Positions 29,573-39,149 of a DNA stretch of 64,000 nucleotides are shown here, in pieces. The DNA is from Desulforapulum autotrophicum. Lineage in GTDB: Bacteria > Desulfobacterota > Desulfobacteria > Desulfobacterales > Desulfolunaceae. Every line of letters begins with the position of its first letter. Position 1 is the first letter of the stretch. The DNA lies in the NCBI GenBank assembly GCA_020723285.1, contig DYJE01000025.1, positions 1-64,000 of the forward strand. Reading direction: 5' to 3'. A program made the translations under genes and the position numbers. The notes under the pieces are model-generated. The model was not told where the DNA came from. It searched no databases and was given only the letters and a program-made list of their open reading frames with translations.

Positions 29573-30251
29573 AAACTCCCTCATCGACTATCCCGGTACG
29601 GTGAGCTGTGTGGTGTTCACAAAGGGCTGTAATTTCCATTGCCCGTACTGCCACAACCCCGACCTCGTTCCCATGGGAACAAAAGGAGAGGCAGGTATCA
29701 GCGCTGACAGCGTGTTCGAATTTCTTGAAAAACGGAAAGGACTGCTGGACGGCGTGGTGGTGACGGGCGGTGAACCCACCCTGCAAAAGGGGCTGGTGGA
29801 TTTCATCCGCAGGGTGAAATCCCTGGGTTTCCGCGTGAAACTGGACACCAACGGAAGCCGGCCCCAGGTGTTGAGGGGGCTTTTGGGTGAACGGCTTCTC
29901 GATGACGTGGCCATGGACATCAAAACCCGGCCCGACTCTTACGCCCCTCTGATCTGGGACAGAATCAACGCGGCGGACATCATCATGGAATGCATCGACG
30001 TGATCAGAGGTTCCGGTATCGGTTACGAATTCAGAACCACCTGTGTCCGGCCATTTGTCGATGAAATGACATTTCCGGGCATCCTTTCGGCCATCCATGG
30101 TGCAGGACGCTACGTGCTTCAGAGATTCAAACCTTCCAGAACCCTCTCACCGGAGTTCGGCCGTCATGAAAGTCCGGGGCTTAGCGAAATAGCCCTTCAG
30201 AAAATGAAAGAAATGGCCGATGCCTGTGTTCGGGAATGTGTCATCCGTTAA
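29550..30251 (+). CDS. nrdG: Anaerobic ribonucleotide reductase activating protein
   Basis: A 233-residue radical SAM activase that generates the glycyl radical on NrdD. GLIKNSLIDYPGTVSCVVF is the typical N-terminus, and CNFHCPYC supplies the three Fe-S cluster Cys residues. VVVTGGEPTLQ is the SAM-binding GGE motif. The ATG at 29550 lies inside the end of the PIN toxin gene and has no strong ribosome-binding site, so its translation may depend on the upstream frame. Confidence 0.94.
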   Translation: MILGGLIKNSLIDYPGTVSCVVFTKGCNFHCPYCHNPDLVPMGTKGEAGISADSVFEFLEKRKGLLDGVVVTGGEPTLQKGLVDFIRRVKSLGFRVKLDTNGSRPQVLRGLLGERLLDDVAMDIKTRPDSYAPLIWDRINAADIIMECIDVIRGSGIGYEFRTTCVRPFVDEMTFPGILSAIHGAGRYVLQRFKPSRTLSPEFGRHESPGLSEIALQKMKEMADACVRECVIR

Positions 30252-30324
30252 TAGGCGACGAGCCGCGATGGATTTATGGATTTGAGGTTTCTTAAGAGAA
30301 ACGGCAAGATGGGAAAACCTTGTT

Positions 30325-30353
30325 TTGACTCTTCCTATTGTTTCAGCTATAGA
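30325..30353 (+). promoter_or_regulatory. Sigma-70 promoter of the GAF-PAS hybrid kinase
   Basis: TTGACT (30325-30330) and TATAGA (30348-30353) with a 17-base spacer. The kinase ATG lies about 80 bases downstream. Confidence 0.6.
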
Positions 30354-30369
30354 ATGATCATAATCATTC
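30352..30369. promoter_or_regulatory. Palindrome at the start site, Fur-like
   Basis: GAATGAT-CATA-ATCATTC has perfect 7-base arms and overlaps the -10 box and start site of the promoter at 30325. It resembles a Fur box (about 10 of 14 half-site positions in a 7-1-7 alignment) but is not a full match. Any repressor bound here would block initiation. Confidence 0.45.
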
Positions 30370-30432
30370 AAATTATAAGGTGCAGTTCTGATTGATCCCT
30401 TGCGGAGTGAATGCCTTCAGGGAAGAAGATCC

Positions 30433-32532
30433 ATGTCGAACGAAACGTCAATCCGTGATTTGAACCGGCAGCTCAGGCAGCTTGAAGACGAGTGCGCCCA
30501 TCTACGTAAATACGCGGATATTTCATCGGTGCTCCTGAGCATCGCAAGGGCCGTGAGTACCGCCACAAGCCTCAGCGAATTTTACAGAACCATCCACCAC
30601 GCGCTCCAGCCTGTGGTTCATGTCAAAAATTTCGCCATCGGTCTGATCGATGAGAAAAAAGACCACCTGTACTTTCCTTACATCCACGATGAGCAGGACC
30701 ACTACTATCTGGTCCGAAACATCAGCAACCCGAAATCCAAGGGCCTTGCGCTGACCGTGCTCAGGTCCGGACGCCCCCTTTTCATCACCCGTGACGAGAT
30801 TCTTTCACTTAATATCGAATCCAAAGGCGAGCCGGCGTCGGTCTGGATCGGGACCCCGCTTTTCGTCAAGGAGAAGGTCATCGGCCTCATGGTGATCCAG
30901 GATTATTCGGAGGAGCCCCAGCTGACTCTGGACGACGTGGCCATCATGGTGACGGTTTCCGATCATGTGGCCCTGGCCATCGAACGGAAGATGAACGAAG
31001 AGGCGCTCCATGAAAGCGAGGCCAAACACCGGGACATTCTGGACAACATCATCGAGGGATACTATGAGGTGGATCTCCGGGGCAACATGACTTTTTTCAA
31101 CAGCGCCCTGTGCCGTATTCTCGGATATACGGAAGACGAACTGCTCAACCTGAACAACCGGGCTTACATGGGCAAAGAAAGCCATCGTGTAGTGTTCAGA
31201 GCATTCAACCAGGTGTACCAGACCGGCGAACGGGTCAAGGCCTTTGAATGCCCGATGCTCAGGAAAAACGGCGAGGAGTTTTTCGCAGAACTGTCCGTGT
31301 CCCTGATCCGCAGCCGGAAATCCCGGCGCGTGGGTTTCCGGGGCATTGTCCGGGACATCTCGGAGAGGAAAAAGGCCGAAGAGGAAAAAAAGCGGATGGA
31401 AGCCCAGCTCCAGTACGCCATGAAAATGGAGTCCATCGGAACGCTTGCAGGCGGCATTGCCCACAATTTCAACAACCTTCTCATGGCCATCCGGGGCTAC
31501 ACCGAGCTGATGATGTTTGATCTTTCGCCGGATCATCCCCATTTTAAAATGCTCCGGAACATCGACAAACAGGTGACCAGCGGCTCGCGGCTCACCAGCC
31601 AGCTCATCGGCTACGCCCGTGAGGGTAAATACGAGGTCCGCCCGGTGGATCTCAATCACCTGGTCCATGAAACGGTGGACACCTTTGCCATGACCCGCAA
31701 AGAAATCCGCATCCATTACGGCCTGATGGACGGTCTTCCCGGCATCATCGCCGATCAGGGGCAGATCGAACAGGTGCTGATGAACCTTTGCGTCAATGCC
31801 GCCGACGCCATGCCCCATGGCGGCGATCTTTTTTTCCGGACAGAGGTGACCGGCCACGAAAGCATTGGCGGTGAAAGTTACGAACCCAAAGCCGGAAGAT
31901 ACGTCTGCCTGACGGTGGAAGATACGGGAACGGGCATGGACAGCACGATCCTGACCCACATTTTTGAACCGTTTTTCACCACCAAGGATGTGAGCCGCGG
32001 AACGGGACTGGGCCTTGCGTCAACCTACGGCATTGTCAAAGCCCACGGGGGATATATCAATGTCTCGTCCGAGCCTTGCAAAGGCACTGTTTTCACGTTG
32101 TATTTCCCGCTTGCACGGGAGCCTGTGCCTGTAAAGGAAAAGAAGGCCCCCCAGTTGATCGTCGGTCAGGAAACGGTTCTTTTTGTGGATGACGATCCTT
32201 CTCTGATGAGCCTTGGATCGGATATTCTCGCCCTCATGGGGTACCATCCCCTGGTGGCGGGAAACGGGTATGACGCCCTGAAAATCTATGAAGAAAACAT
32301 GGACGACATCGGCCTGGTGATCCTCGACATGATCATGCCGGAAATGGGTGGCGGCGAGGTGTACGACCGCCTGAAACTCATCAACCCCCGTGTCAAAGTC
32401 CTCCTTTCAAGCGGGTACAGCATCGACGGCCAGGCCAAGGACATCATGGACCGGGGCTGCAACGGTTTCATCCAGAAACCTTTCGATATCACGGCGATTT
32501 CCCACAAAATCCGCGAAATCCTGGATGAATGA
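30433..32532 (+). CDS. Cytosolic GAF-PAS hybrid histidine kinase
   Basis: A 699-residue soluble kinase. ATG 30433 with GGAAG upstream is preferred to TTG 30400. Order: coiled coil (1-30), GAF domain (about 35-190), PAS domain (about 205-315, YYEVDLRGNMTFFNSALCRILG), HisKA with GGIAHNFNNLLMAIRG (Asn follows the phospho-accepting His, where Asp is usual), HATPase with [13 protein letters not shown], and a receiver with Asp in LVILDMIMPEMGG and the QKPFD lysine. There is no membrane segment, so it senses a cytosolic cue. The next gene overlaps its stop by 8 bases. Confidence 0.92.
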   Translation: MSNETSIRDLNRQLRQLEDECAHLRKYADISSVLLSIARAVSTATSLSEFYRTIHHALQPVVHVKNFAIGLIDEKKDHLYFPYIHDEQDHYYLVRNISNPKSKGLALTVLRSGRPLFITRDEILSLNIESKGEPASVWIGTPLFVKEKVIGLMVIQDYSEEPQLTLDDVAIMVTVSDHVALAIERKMNEEALHESEAKHRDILDNIIEGYYEVDLRGNMTFFNSALCRILGYTEDELLNLNNRAYMGKESHRVVFRAFNQVYQTGERVKAFECPMLRKNGEEFFAELSVSLIRSRKSRRVGFRGIVRDISERKKAEEEKKRMEAQLQYAMKMESIGTLAGGIAHNFNNLLMAIRGYTELMMFDLSPDHPHFKMLRNIDKQVTSGSRLTSQLIGYAREGKYEVRPVDLNHLVHETVDTFAMTRKEIRIHYGLMDGLPGIIADQGQIEQVLMNLCVNAADAMPHGGDLFFRTEVTGHESIGGESYEPKAGRYVCLTVEDTGTGMDSTILTHIFEPFFTTKDVSRGTGLGLASTYGIVKAHGGYINVSSEPCKGTVFTLYFPLAREPVPVKEKKAPQLIVGQETVLFVDDDPSLMSLGSDILALMGYHPLVAGNGYDALKIYEENMDDIGLVILDMIMPEMGGGEVYDRLKLINPRVKVLLSSGYSIDGQAKDIMDRGCNGFIQKPFDITAISHKIREILDE

Positions 32533-33274
32533 CGCGGACGCCATGACCCCATCCGCCGGTTTTTATTCCATCGAACAGATTCAGACCCATGTGGTCCTTT
32601 GTTTCATCCATATCCCTTCATTTGTGGCTTTTTTTCTTCCCGATGTCGACGTGGCTGCGTTCCGGCGCCAGCGGCAGGCGTTGATAGACCATCGAGGCCC
32701 TTTGTCACGGTTTTTCACGGAAGGGGATATGAAGCGGGTCAACGGGTTCAAGGTTTTGAAAAAACAGGTGGAATGGATGGCCGGAAAAGCCGCGGTAAAA
32801 ATTCTGGCCCACAGCCTCGGTCTTGGAACCGAATCGGATTCCCGCATCGTTGCCGAACCGGGCGGAGCGCCTTATCTGGCGGATCATCCCGCCGTGTCCG
32901 TGAGTATTTCCCACAGCGGCGATTATGCCGCGGCCGCCATCGGCAGTGCCGGACACCGTGTGGCTCTGGACATCGAACGCATCGAACAGGGACGGATGCA
33001 GAACATCGTCCGGGTGGCGTTTTCCGATCGCGAGATCGCCAATCTTGAGGGCCGAAGCGACGAAGACCACTACCTGGCCTGGACCGCCAAGGAAGCCTTT
33101 CTGAAATACATCCGCCGGGGATTTGCCGAAGGCCTGAAAAAAGTGGAGATCCTGAACGGCACGATCATCCACCATGGACGCGTTGTTTCAGACATCTGCA
33201 CCCATTCCCGGATTTTTGATTCGAACTACGCCCTGACGCTGATGCATGGAAAAAGCGGCGAGTCCTTCCCATGA
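32525..33274 (+). CDS. 4'-phosphopantetheinyl transferase (Sfp type)
   Basis: Transfers phosphopantetheine from CoA to carrier proteins of fatty-acid, polyketide or peptide synthesis. The roughly 249-residue protein has the family motifs GAPYL, SISHSGDYAAAAIG, VALDIERIE with the Mg-binding Asp and Glu, and WTAKEAFLKYIRRG. ATG 32525 overlaps the kinase stop; ATG 32543 is an alternative, as both lack a strong ribosome-binding site. No carrier protein or synthetase is nearby, so it may serve genes elsewhere. Confidence 0.9.
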   Translation: MNDADAMTPSAGFYSIEQIQTHVVLCFIHIPSFVAFFLPDVDVAAFRRQRQALIDHRGPLSRFFTEGDMKRVNGFKVLKKQVEWMAGKAAVKILAHSLGLGTESDSRIVAEPGGAPYLADHPAVSVSISHSGDYAAAAIGSAGHRVALDIERIEQGRMQNIVRVAFSDREIANLEGRSDEDHYLAWTAKEAFLKYIRRGFAEGLKKVEILNGTIIHHGRVVSDICTHSRIFDSNYALTLMHGKSGESFP

Positions 33275-33345
33275 AATCCCTTGCCCCCGGTTCATGGATA
33301 CGATACAAGGCCATGAACCTATAATAACAAGGGGGATGAAACAGC

Positions 33346-34161
33346 GTGGATGGATTGAACATACTCAAAGCGGTTGTGATGGGCATCGTGGAAGGCCTGA
33401 CGGAGTTCATTCCCGTGTCCTCCACCGGACATCTGATCATCACTCAGAACCTTCTGAACTTCACCGGCCATGTGGCCAATGTGTTTTCCATTTTCATCCA
33501 GCTGGGTGCCATTCTCGCAGTGATCTGGCTCTACCGGAAAAAATTCCTGGATGTGACCCTGACCCTCACGTCAAAACCCCGGTCCCGCCAGCTGGTCTAT
33601 AACCTGATCATCGCAACACTTCCGGCGGTGGTCATCGGCCTGCCTACGGAAGGCTGGATCGAGGCGCATTTTTTCAAGCCCTTTCCCGTGGCCCTGGCCC
33701 TGGCCCTGGGGGGCGTCCTTATCCTGATCATCGAGAAAAAATACCGATACAAAGGCATCGGGGACGTGGACCGGATTCCCTGGACCCAGGCCCTGGCCGT
33801 GGGGATGTTCCAGGTTCTGGCCATTCTTTTCCCCGGCATATCCAGATCCGGAGCCACCATCATGGGCGGCATGACCCTGGGCCTTTCACGGATGGCGGCC
33901 ACGGAGTTCTCCTTTTTTCTGGCCATTCCCGCCATGCTGGGGGCCACGGCCATCAAGCTTGCCGGAGCCCGTGACGCCCTGAGCGTTGCCGACCTTCCGG
34001 TGTTCGCCACCGGCTTCATCGTATCCTTCGTTGTGGCCCTTGCGGTGATCAAAGGTCTTCTCCGGTTTGTGGCGCACCGCTCGTTCGTCCCCTTTGCCTG
34101 GTACCGCATCGCCTTCGGAGCCGTCATTCTGGTTTACGGATGTTTCAGCGGATCGTTCTGA
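33346..34161 (+). CDS. uppP: Undecaprenyl-diphosphatase
   Basis: A 271-residue membrane phosphatase that recycles undecaprenyl pyrophosphate, the lipid carrier of cell-wall synthesis; overexpression gives bacitracin resistance. The start is GTG preceded by GGGGGATGA. About eight membrane helices are visible. The two signature motifs are EGLTEFIPVSSTGHL (about 14-28) with the catalytic Glu and Ser, and PGISRSGATIMGG with the catalytic Arg. Confidence 0.95.
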   Translation: MDGLNILKAVVMGIVEGLTEFIPVSSTGHLIITQNLLNFTGHVANVFSIFIQLGAILAVIWLYRKKFLDVTLTLTSKPRSRQLVYNLIIATLPAVVIGLPTEGWIEAHFFKPFPVALALALGGVLILIIEKKYRYKGIGDVDRIPWTQALAVGMFQVLAILFPGISRSGATIMGGMTLGLSRMAATEFSFFLAIPAMLGATAIKLAGARDALSVADLPVFATGFIVSFVVALAVIKGLLRFVAHRSFVPFAWYRIAFGAVILVYGCFSGSF

Positions 34162-34204
34162 CGGGTCTGCCTTCGTCTTTTGACGGTGAGGGGTTAAAAA
34201 TCGT

Positions 34205-34234
34205 TTGACAAATCAGGCTGCGGTCGACTTATAT
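34205..34234 (+). promoter_or_regulatory. Sigma-70-like promoter of the NtrC-type pair
   Basis: TTGACA (34205-34210) and TTATAT (34229-34234) with an 18-base spacer, about 80 bases before the kinase ATG at 34316. Confidence 0.5.
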
Positions 34235-34315
34235 CGTGAATACGAAAACGCGCCGTTTCCAAGGACACGGCGGTGACACAGCCTTGGATGCATAAAAAAA
34301 CCGGGGGGTCGCATC

Positions 34316-35776
34316 ATGAAAGAACGAATCAGTTTACGGACCAGGGTGGGACTGATCATCTGCCTGCTGCTTGCCGTGTCCTTTGTCGGGGCCGGAACCA
34401 TGATCTGGTACACGTACCGGGTGGAGAACATGATCGGCCTGATCGTCAATGACAAGATCAAGGCCTATCAGACGGCAGAAGCCCTTGAAATCGCCCTGAT
34501 CAACCAGAAGGGCTACGTGTCTTACTATTTCATGGACCAGAATCCGTCCTGGCTCCGGCAACTTGGGGAATGGCGTCAGATCTTCACGGAACGCCTCCGT
34601 GACGCCAAGGACATTCCCCATCAGGACGGACGGGTGATCCGGATGCTTTACGATATCGAAGTCAAATACGATCACTATGTCAAAACCAAGGACAAGGTTA
34701 TCGACCATTACAACAAGGGCGAGCGGAATTCCGGCTCAGCCCTTCACAACCAGGCCCGGGGAGAATTCTTCAATATCCTCTCCATCTGCGATGAATACAA
34801 ACGCATCCAGGAAGACGAAATCCGCCACATCCGGGACAACAGCCGGAAAAACACCCGGCGTCTCCGGGAAATCGCCGCCATGGGCCTGACATTCCAGCTG
34901 GTGATGGGTGTGTTTCTCACCTTCCTTCTGATCGTCCAGATTCTGAATCCCTTAAAAGCACTGGCGGAAAAAACCGAAGGCACGAAAAACCCTGAACAGC
35001 CCACCAATCTGGTCAAAGCGCTTTCCAACAACGTGGACGATCTTCTGAAAAACGCGGGAGAAACGCGCAACGAACTTGAACGGAGCCGGGAAAGTCTGGC
35101 CACTGCGGAAAAAATGGCCATGGTGGGCAAGCTGGCCGCCGGCATGGCCCACAGCGTCCGGAATCCCCTGACGTCCGTGAAGATGCGGCTGTTTTCCCTG
35201 AACCGCACCGCCAGCCTCAACGAGGATCAGACCGACGACCTGATGGTCATTTCCGAAGAGATCGAACACATCGACACCATCGTCCAGAATTTCCTTGAAT
35301 TTTCAAGGCCGCCCAAACTTCAGATGCAGATGGTGAGCTTGTCCACGGTGGTGGACACCATGCTCCAGCTGCTCACCCACCGGCTGAAATCCTACGATGT
35401 CACTGTGACACGCGACCGGAAAGCCAACCTTCCCGATGTCAAATGCGATCCTGAACAGATGAAGGAAGTGTTCGTGAATCTGGTTGAAAACGCCTGTCAG
35501 GCCATGGGCCGGGGGGGCCAGATCACCATCTCGGAGGTGGTGATTGACGATGGCGGCGGGAAATCCTGCGAGATCCGGGTGAAAGACAACGGACCGGGCA
35601 TGTCGGAAAAAATCATTGAAAAGATCTTCAACCCCTTCTTCACCACCAAGGAGGAAGGCACAGGCCTGGGCTTGAGCATCGCCGAGAGGATCATCGAGAA
35701 CCACGGCGGGAAAATCCGGGTGGAAAGCCGTGAAGGGGAAGGGACGTGTTTTATCATCACGTTTCCCGCAGGATAA
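34316..35776 (+). CDS. Membrane sensor histidine kinase, partner of the NtrC-type regulator
   Basis: A 486-residue kinase. One membrane helix at about 12-36, a periplasmic helical domain of about 150 residues, and a second helix at about 187-212. A coiled coil leads to HisKA with KLAAGMAHSVRNPLTSVKM (phospho-His) and HATPase with DNGPGMS and GTGLGLSIAERI. There is no receiver. It is separated by 58 bases from the sigma-54 response regulator on the same strand, the standard arrangement for a two-component pair. Signal unknown. Confidence 0.93.
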   Translation: MKERISLRTRVGLIICLLLAVSFVGAGTMIWYTYRVENMIGLIVNDKIKAYQTAEALEIALINQKGYVSYYFMDQNPSWLRQLGEWRQIFTERLRDAKDIPHQDGRVIRMLYDIEVKYDHYVKTKDKVIDHYNKGERNSGSALHNQARGEFFNILSICDEYKRIQEDEIRHIRDNSRKNTRRLREIAAMGLTFQLVMGVFLTFLLIVQILNPLKALAEKTEGTKNPEQPTNLVKALSNNVDDLLKNAGETRNELERSRESLATAEKMAMVGKLAAGMAHSVRNPLTSVKMRLFSLNRTASLNEDQTDDLMVISEEIEHIDTIVQNFLEFSRPPKLQMQMVSLSTVVDTMLQLLTHRLKSYDVTVTRDRKANLPDVKCDPEQMKEVFVNLVENACQAMGRGGQITISEVVIDDGGGKSCEIRVKDNGPGMSEKIIEKIFNPFFTTKEEGTGLGLSIAERIIENHGGKIRVESREGEGTCFIITFPAG

Positions 35777-35834
35777 ATCATGAAGAAAGCCGGTGCGGTC
35801 ACACGTCCGGAGAATATGGGAGACAAGGCACAGA

Positions 35835-37277
35835 ATGGCAAAAGTTCTGATCATCGACGATGATGACAATCTGAGGGTGAGTTTTCAAAAGCTGCTGATT
35901 GACGAAGGCTACCATGTGATGAGCGCCCCGTCGGCGGAGGCGGGGATCCAGATCATCCGCAAAGACATGCCGGATCTGGTGATCCTCGACATGCAGATGC
36001 CCGGCATGTGCGGTATCGAAGCCTTTTCCGTGATCCACGGCCTGGACACCAAGCTGCCGGTGATCATCATGACCGCCTTCGGCACCACCGAATCCGCCAT
36101 CGAGGCCATCAAACTCGGGGCTTTCGACTACATCCTGAAACCCTTTGACATCCCCTCCCTTCTCCACGTCATCGGACAGGCCGTGGAGGCCGGACGTTTC
36201 ATGCGCTCACCGGTTAAAGTGAACGCCGGAGGCATGGACGGCGGCGGTCTCGACAGTCCCGACGGGGAGTCCATCGTGGGGAAAAGCCCGGCCATGCAGG
36301 ATGTTTACAAAGCCATCGGCCGGGTATCCGCCAGCGACGCCACGGTGCTCATCCGGGGCGAATCGGGAACGGGCAAAGAACTGGTGGCACGGGCCCTATA
36401 CCATCATTCCGCAAGGTCTCAGAAGCCCTTTACCGTGATCAACTGCGTGGCCATTCCAGAAACGCTGCTCGAAAGTGAGCTGTTCGGCTATGAGAAAGGG
36501 GCGTTCACCGGAGCCAACAACCGGAAGATCGGAAAAATCGAGCAGGCCAACGGCGGCACGGTGTTTCTCGATGAAATCGGTGACATGCCCGCAGGCCTTC
36601 AGAGCAAGATCCTCCGGCTTCTCCAGGAAAAGAGCATCGAACGCATCGGGGGCCGAGAAACCATCCCCGTGGATGTGCGGATCATCGCAGCCACCAACCG
36701 GGATCTCGAAGCCGCCATGGAGCAGGGGCATTTCCGGGAAGACATCTATTACCGCCTCAAGGTGGTAACCATCCATCTGCCGCCCTTGCGGGACCGAAAG
36801 GGCGACATCCCCCTTCTTGCCCGGTATTTCATGAACACATACGCACGGGAAGCGGGCGGCACAAGCCCCGGCATCACCGACGACGCACTTGCGACCCTCA
36901 ATATGTACGGCTGGCCCGGCAATGTCCGGGAACTGTCCAACGTGATCCGCAAAATCCTGATTTTCAACCGGGGCAATCCGGTCACCCGGGAGGACGTGCT
37001 CAAAAACACGACCACGGAAAAGAAAGAGCGGAAGGCGAGCACACCGGAAAACGCGATATCCGAATGGATCCAGGAACGCCTGGCCCAGGGCCCCGAAGAC
37101 AACCTGTTCGACCGTTGCGTGGACGAGTTCTCCGCCCTTCTGGTCACCGAAGCCCTGAAGCAGGCCGACGGAAACCGCTCCAAAGCCGCCCGTATCTTAG
37201 GCATTTCCCGACCCACCCTCCACGCCAAAATCAGCCGCTACGAGATCGAAATCGGCGCGTCGGTGGTGAAAGGGTAG
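35835..37277 (+). CDS. Sigma-54-dependent NtrC-family response regulator
   Basis: A 480-residue transcription activator. ATG 35835 is chosen over an upstream in-frame start that would extend into unrelated sequence. The receiver (about 1-120) has the phospho-acceptor Asp in [10 protein letters not shown]. The AAA+ domain (about 150-380) has Walker A GESGTGKE, the sigma-54-contacting GAFTGA loop and Walker [11 protein letters not shown] Fis-type helix-turn-helix ([23 protein letters not shown]) closes it. It drives sigma-54 promoters; whether it acts on the two PEP-CTERM promoters in this window is untested. Confidence 0.95.
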   Translation: MAKVLIIDDDDNLRVSFQKLLIDEGYHVMSAPSAEAGIQIIRKDMPDLVILDMQMPGMCGIEAFSVIHGLDTKLPVIIMTAFGTTESAIEAIKLGAFDYILKPFDIPSLLHVIGQAVEAGRFMRSPVKVNAGGMDGGGLDSPDGESIVGKSPAMQDVYKAIGRVSASDATVLIRGESGTGKELVARALYHHSARSQKPFTVINCVAIPETLLESELFGYEKGAFTGANNRKIGKIEQANGGTVFLDEIGDMPAGLQSKILRLLQEKSIERIGGRETIPVDVRIIAATNRDLEAAMEQGHFREDIYYRLKVVTIHLPPLRDRKGDIPLLARYFMNTYAREAGGTSPGITDDALATLNMYGWPGNVRELSNVIRKILIFNRGNPVTREDVLKNTTTEKKERKASTPENAISEWIQERLAQGPEDNLFDRCVDEFSALLVTEALKQADGNRSKAARILGISRPTLHAKISRYEIEIGASVVKG

Positions 37278-37356
37278 CGATGAACTCCAACGTCGAATGA
37301 AAGATCAGCCTCTATGAGAATAAAAAACAAATCCGATATCGGAGGAGGTTATCATC

Positions 37357-37656
37357 TTATTTGACAGCGATGGGCTTGGCTCCCGGAAGGCTTTTGCCTT
37401 CGTAGATGGTCTGGGTCAAGTCCACCCGTGGGCTGTTTACCTGGGTGACACCCTCGAATATCGCACCTTCAAGCCGTGTGTCGGTTAAACGAACAGCATT
37501 GACGAATGTCGTTTTGCTGAAATCCGCGTTTGAAAGATCCGCGTGGCCAAAATTTACATTTTTTAAATACGAGTTTGTAAACTTGGCGTTAGGTTGTAAC
37601 GGTTCAAAGTAACAAATTCCTATGCCTCGAATTAATGAAAACCTTGTGAATTTCAA
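37357..37656 (-). CDS. Short pentapeptide-repeat protein, probably a remnant
   Basis: A 99-residue frame with about ten pentapeptide repeats of the A(D/N)LXX type, for example FGHADLSNADFSKTTF and LEGAIFEGV. Such repeats form a right-handed beta helix. It has no signal peptide or second domain and no clear ribosome-binding site, and it is short for the family, so it may be a fragment. It sits at the left edge of the AT-rich island. The 230 bases between it and the first attC-like site hold no gene I can support. Confidence 0.5.
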   Translation of the reverse strand: MKFTRFSLIRGIGICYFEPLQPNAKFTNSYLKNVNFGHADLSNADFSKTTFVNAVRLTDTRLEGAIFEGVTQVNSPRVDLTQTIYEGKSLPGAKPIAVK

Positions 37657-37885
37657 AATATATCTGTATGTTTTCCTTGCGATGTGAAACTCCAGATTTT
37701 AAATTATATCTGTAATCGGGATCAATGGATTATCAATGGGTATTTGAAGTTTCCTTAGACGCTTACGGGATTCAAATTCTAATGGACATATAATTCAATA
37801 TGATGCCCACGGATTTCCACTGGATTTTTGAATTTATGGCCATACAAAAAAATACAACGGGTATATTATTTGCATTTATAGCTAT

Positions 37886-37940
37886 TAACTCAAACGTGGT
37901 ATTGGCGGGACGGTTTCGTCCAGCTAATAAATTGTTATCC
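37886..37940 (+). other. attC-like site 0, left end of the cassette cluster
   Basis: TAAC (37886) and GTTA (37934) bracket an imperfect hairpin TATTGGCGGGAC-GGTTTC-GTCCAGCTAATA. The outer boxes match integron R-type core sites only in part. It precedes cassette 1 by 15 bases. Weaker than the three sites that follow. Confidence 0.45.
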
Positions 37941-37954
37941 ATAAAAGGATGTTT

Positions 37955-39055
37955 ATGAAACAGGCAATACTTATTATAGTTTTATTGGTACTGTGCCCAA
38001 TATCCAGCACACATGCGAATGTCGGCGTATTTACAGGTTATGGACATTCTATTGAGCTTATTTCTACAAAAAGCATTCAGATGGTAAGTGAAGATGTTAC
38101 TATAATACCTGGGCGAGGTCGATTTTTGTTTGATGGTGGAGTGCCTGGCATGGATAGAGTTGAATACGACTGTACTTTTGTTTTAAAAAATCTTAAAGAT
38201 GAAAAGATAATCATCAATGCGGGTTTTCCGCTTAATTCCCAGTTTTTGAGTCCACCATATGACAATATAGAGAAGACAAGTGATTTGATTGCAAGATACA
38301 ATTTCATAGCCCAAGAAGAAGAGTTACAATATTCGGTGAAGTATTCACCTGGGGACAAAAAAAAGAATTTAAAGAATATCTTCTTATGGGAAATGTCATT
38401 CGCTCCTCATGAGACTAAGACTCTGCGTGTCACATATTCAATGCCGATTTCTATGACATTGGCATCGACCGAGATTAACCGAAAGCCGAAGGGTTATGAG
38501 AAACAATGGTATTCTTCGCTTGAAGGGTGCATGCTCGAATTGTTCGGATATGTAACAGAGACTGGCAATAGTTGGTCCGGCTCTATAGGCAAAGCTACTT
38601 TTAAGGTCTATATAAGAGGATTCGAGGAGTACATAGCTCAACGCCCAATGAATGAAGGAATGGATGAAAAAACGCTACAGAAGGCTCAGAAAAAGTTTCC
38701 TGTCTGGAATCCTACCGTTTTAAAAATTACCAAACCAAACAAATGGAAAATAGATGATGATGGCTTTCTTAAGCTTGAATATAAAAATTATGAGCCTGAA
38801 GACAATATTCTTTTTAAGTATTACATATTATCATTTCCTCAAACTGTAGACGATACAAAAAGATTGATATCAAGGCTTTCAAAGAATGGTTTTTCTGTTG
38901 AGGATTATCAAGACCTGAAAGATATACTTACTGAGTTCAATGGTACAAAAACTAACAATAAGAGGATTGTGGCATTTCTTGAAAACCAAGTATGGTATGG
39001 AAAAAAACCTCTAAAAAAGATACCCGAAAAATTGATAGAAACGATAAAAAAATAG
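37955..39055 (+). CDS. Cassette 1: secreted protein, DUF4424-like
   Basis: A 366-residue exported protein with signal peptide (about 1-22, ending THA). ATG 37955 has AAGG 6 bases upstream and is preferred to 37949. The mature part begins with alternating strands (SIQMVSEDVTIIPGRGRF, VEYDCTFVLKNLKDEKIIINAGFP) that resemble DUF4424-type envelope proteins, and ends in a lysine-rich helix. Function unknown. Base composition is markedly AT-richer than the flanking chromosome. The stop lies directly against attC site 1, as in integron cassettes. Confidence 0.75.
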   Translation: MKQAILIIVLLVLCPISSTHANVGVFTGYGHSIELISTKSIQMVSEDVTIIPGRGRFLFDGGVPGMDRVEYDCTFVLKNLKDEKIIINAGFPLNSQFLSPPYDNIEKTSDLIARYNFIAQEEELQYSVKYSPGDKKKNLKNIFLWEMSFAPHETKTLRVTYSMPISMTLASTEINRKPKGYEKQWYSSLEGCMLELFGYVTETGNSWSGSIGKATFKVYIRGFEEYIAQRPMNEGMDEKTLQKAQKKFPVWNPTVLKITKPNKWKIDDDGFLKLEYKNYEPEDNILFKYYILSFPQTVDDTKRLISRLSKNGFSVEDYQDLKDILTEFNGTKTNNKRIVAFLENQVWYGKKPLKKIPEKLIETIKK

Positions 39056-39116
39056 GGATAACAAGGCTTTTGCAGCGGAGCGCAAAAAGCGCGCCCGCTG
39101 AAAAGCGACGTTAGCC
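39056..39116 (+). other. attC site 1
   Basis: R'' GGATAAC (39056-39062) and R' GTTAGCC (39110-39116) bracket a long hairpin. The arms GCTTTTGCAGCGGAGCGC (39066-39083) and GCGCGCCCGCTGAAAAGC (39089-39106) pair almost fully around an AAAAA loop with one extra GC. This is the folded-recombination-site architecture of integron attC sites, and at 61 bases it is a normal length. Confidence 0.75.
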
Positions 39117-39149
39117 TATCATCAAAAAGTATTTTAAGGACCATATAAC

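Noticed and set aside
37800-37958. 53-codon frame MMPTDFHWIFEF on the plus strand across attC-like site 0
   Set aside because: It runs through the attC-like hairpin and into the start of cassette 1, with no ribosome-binding site.
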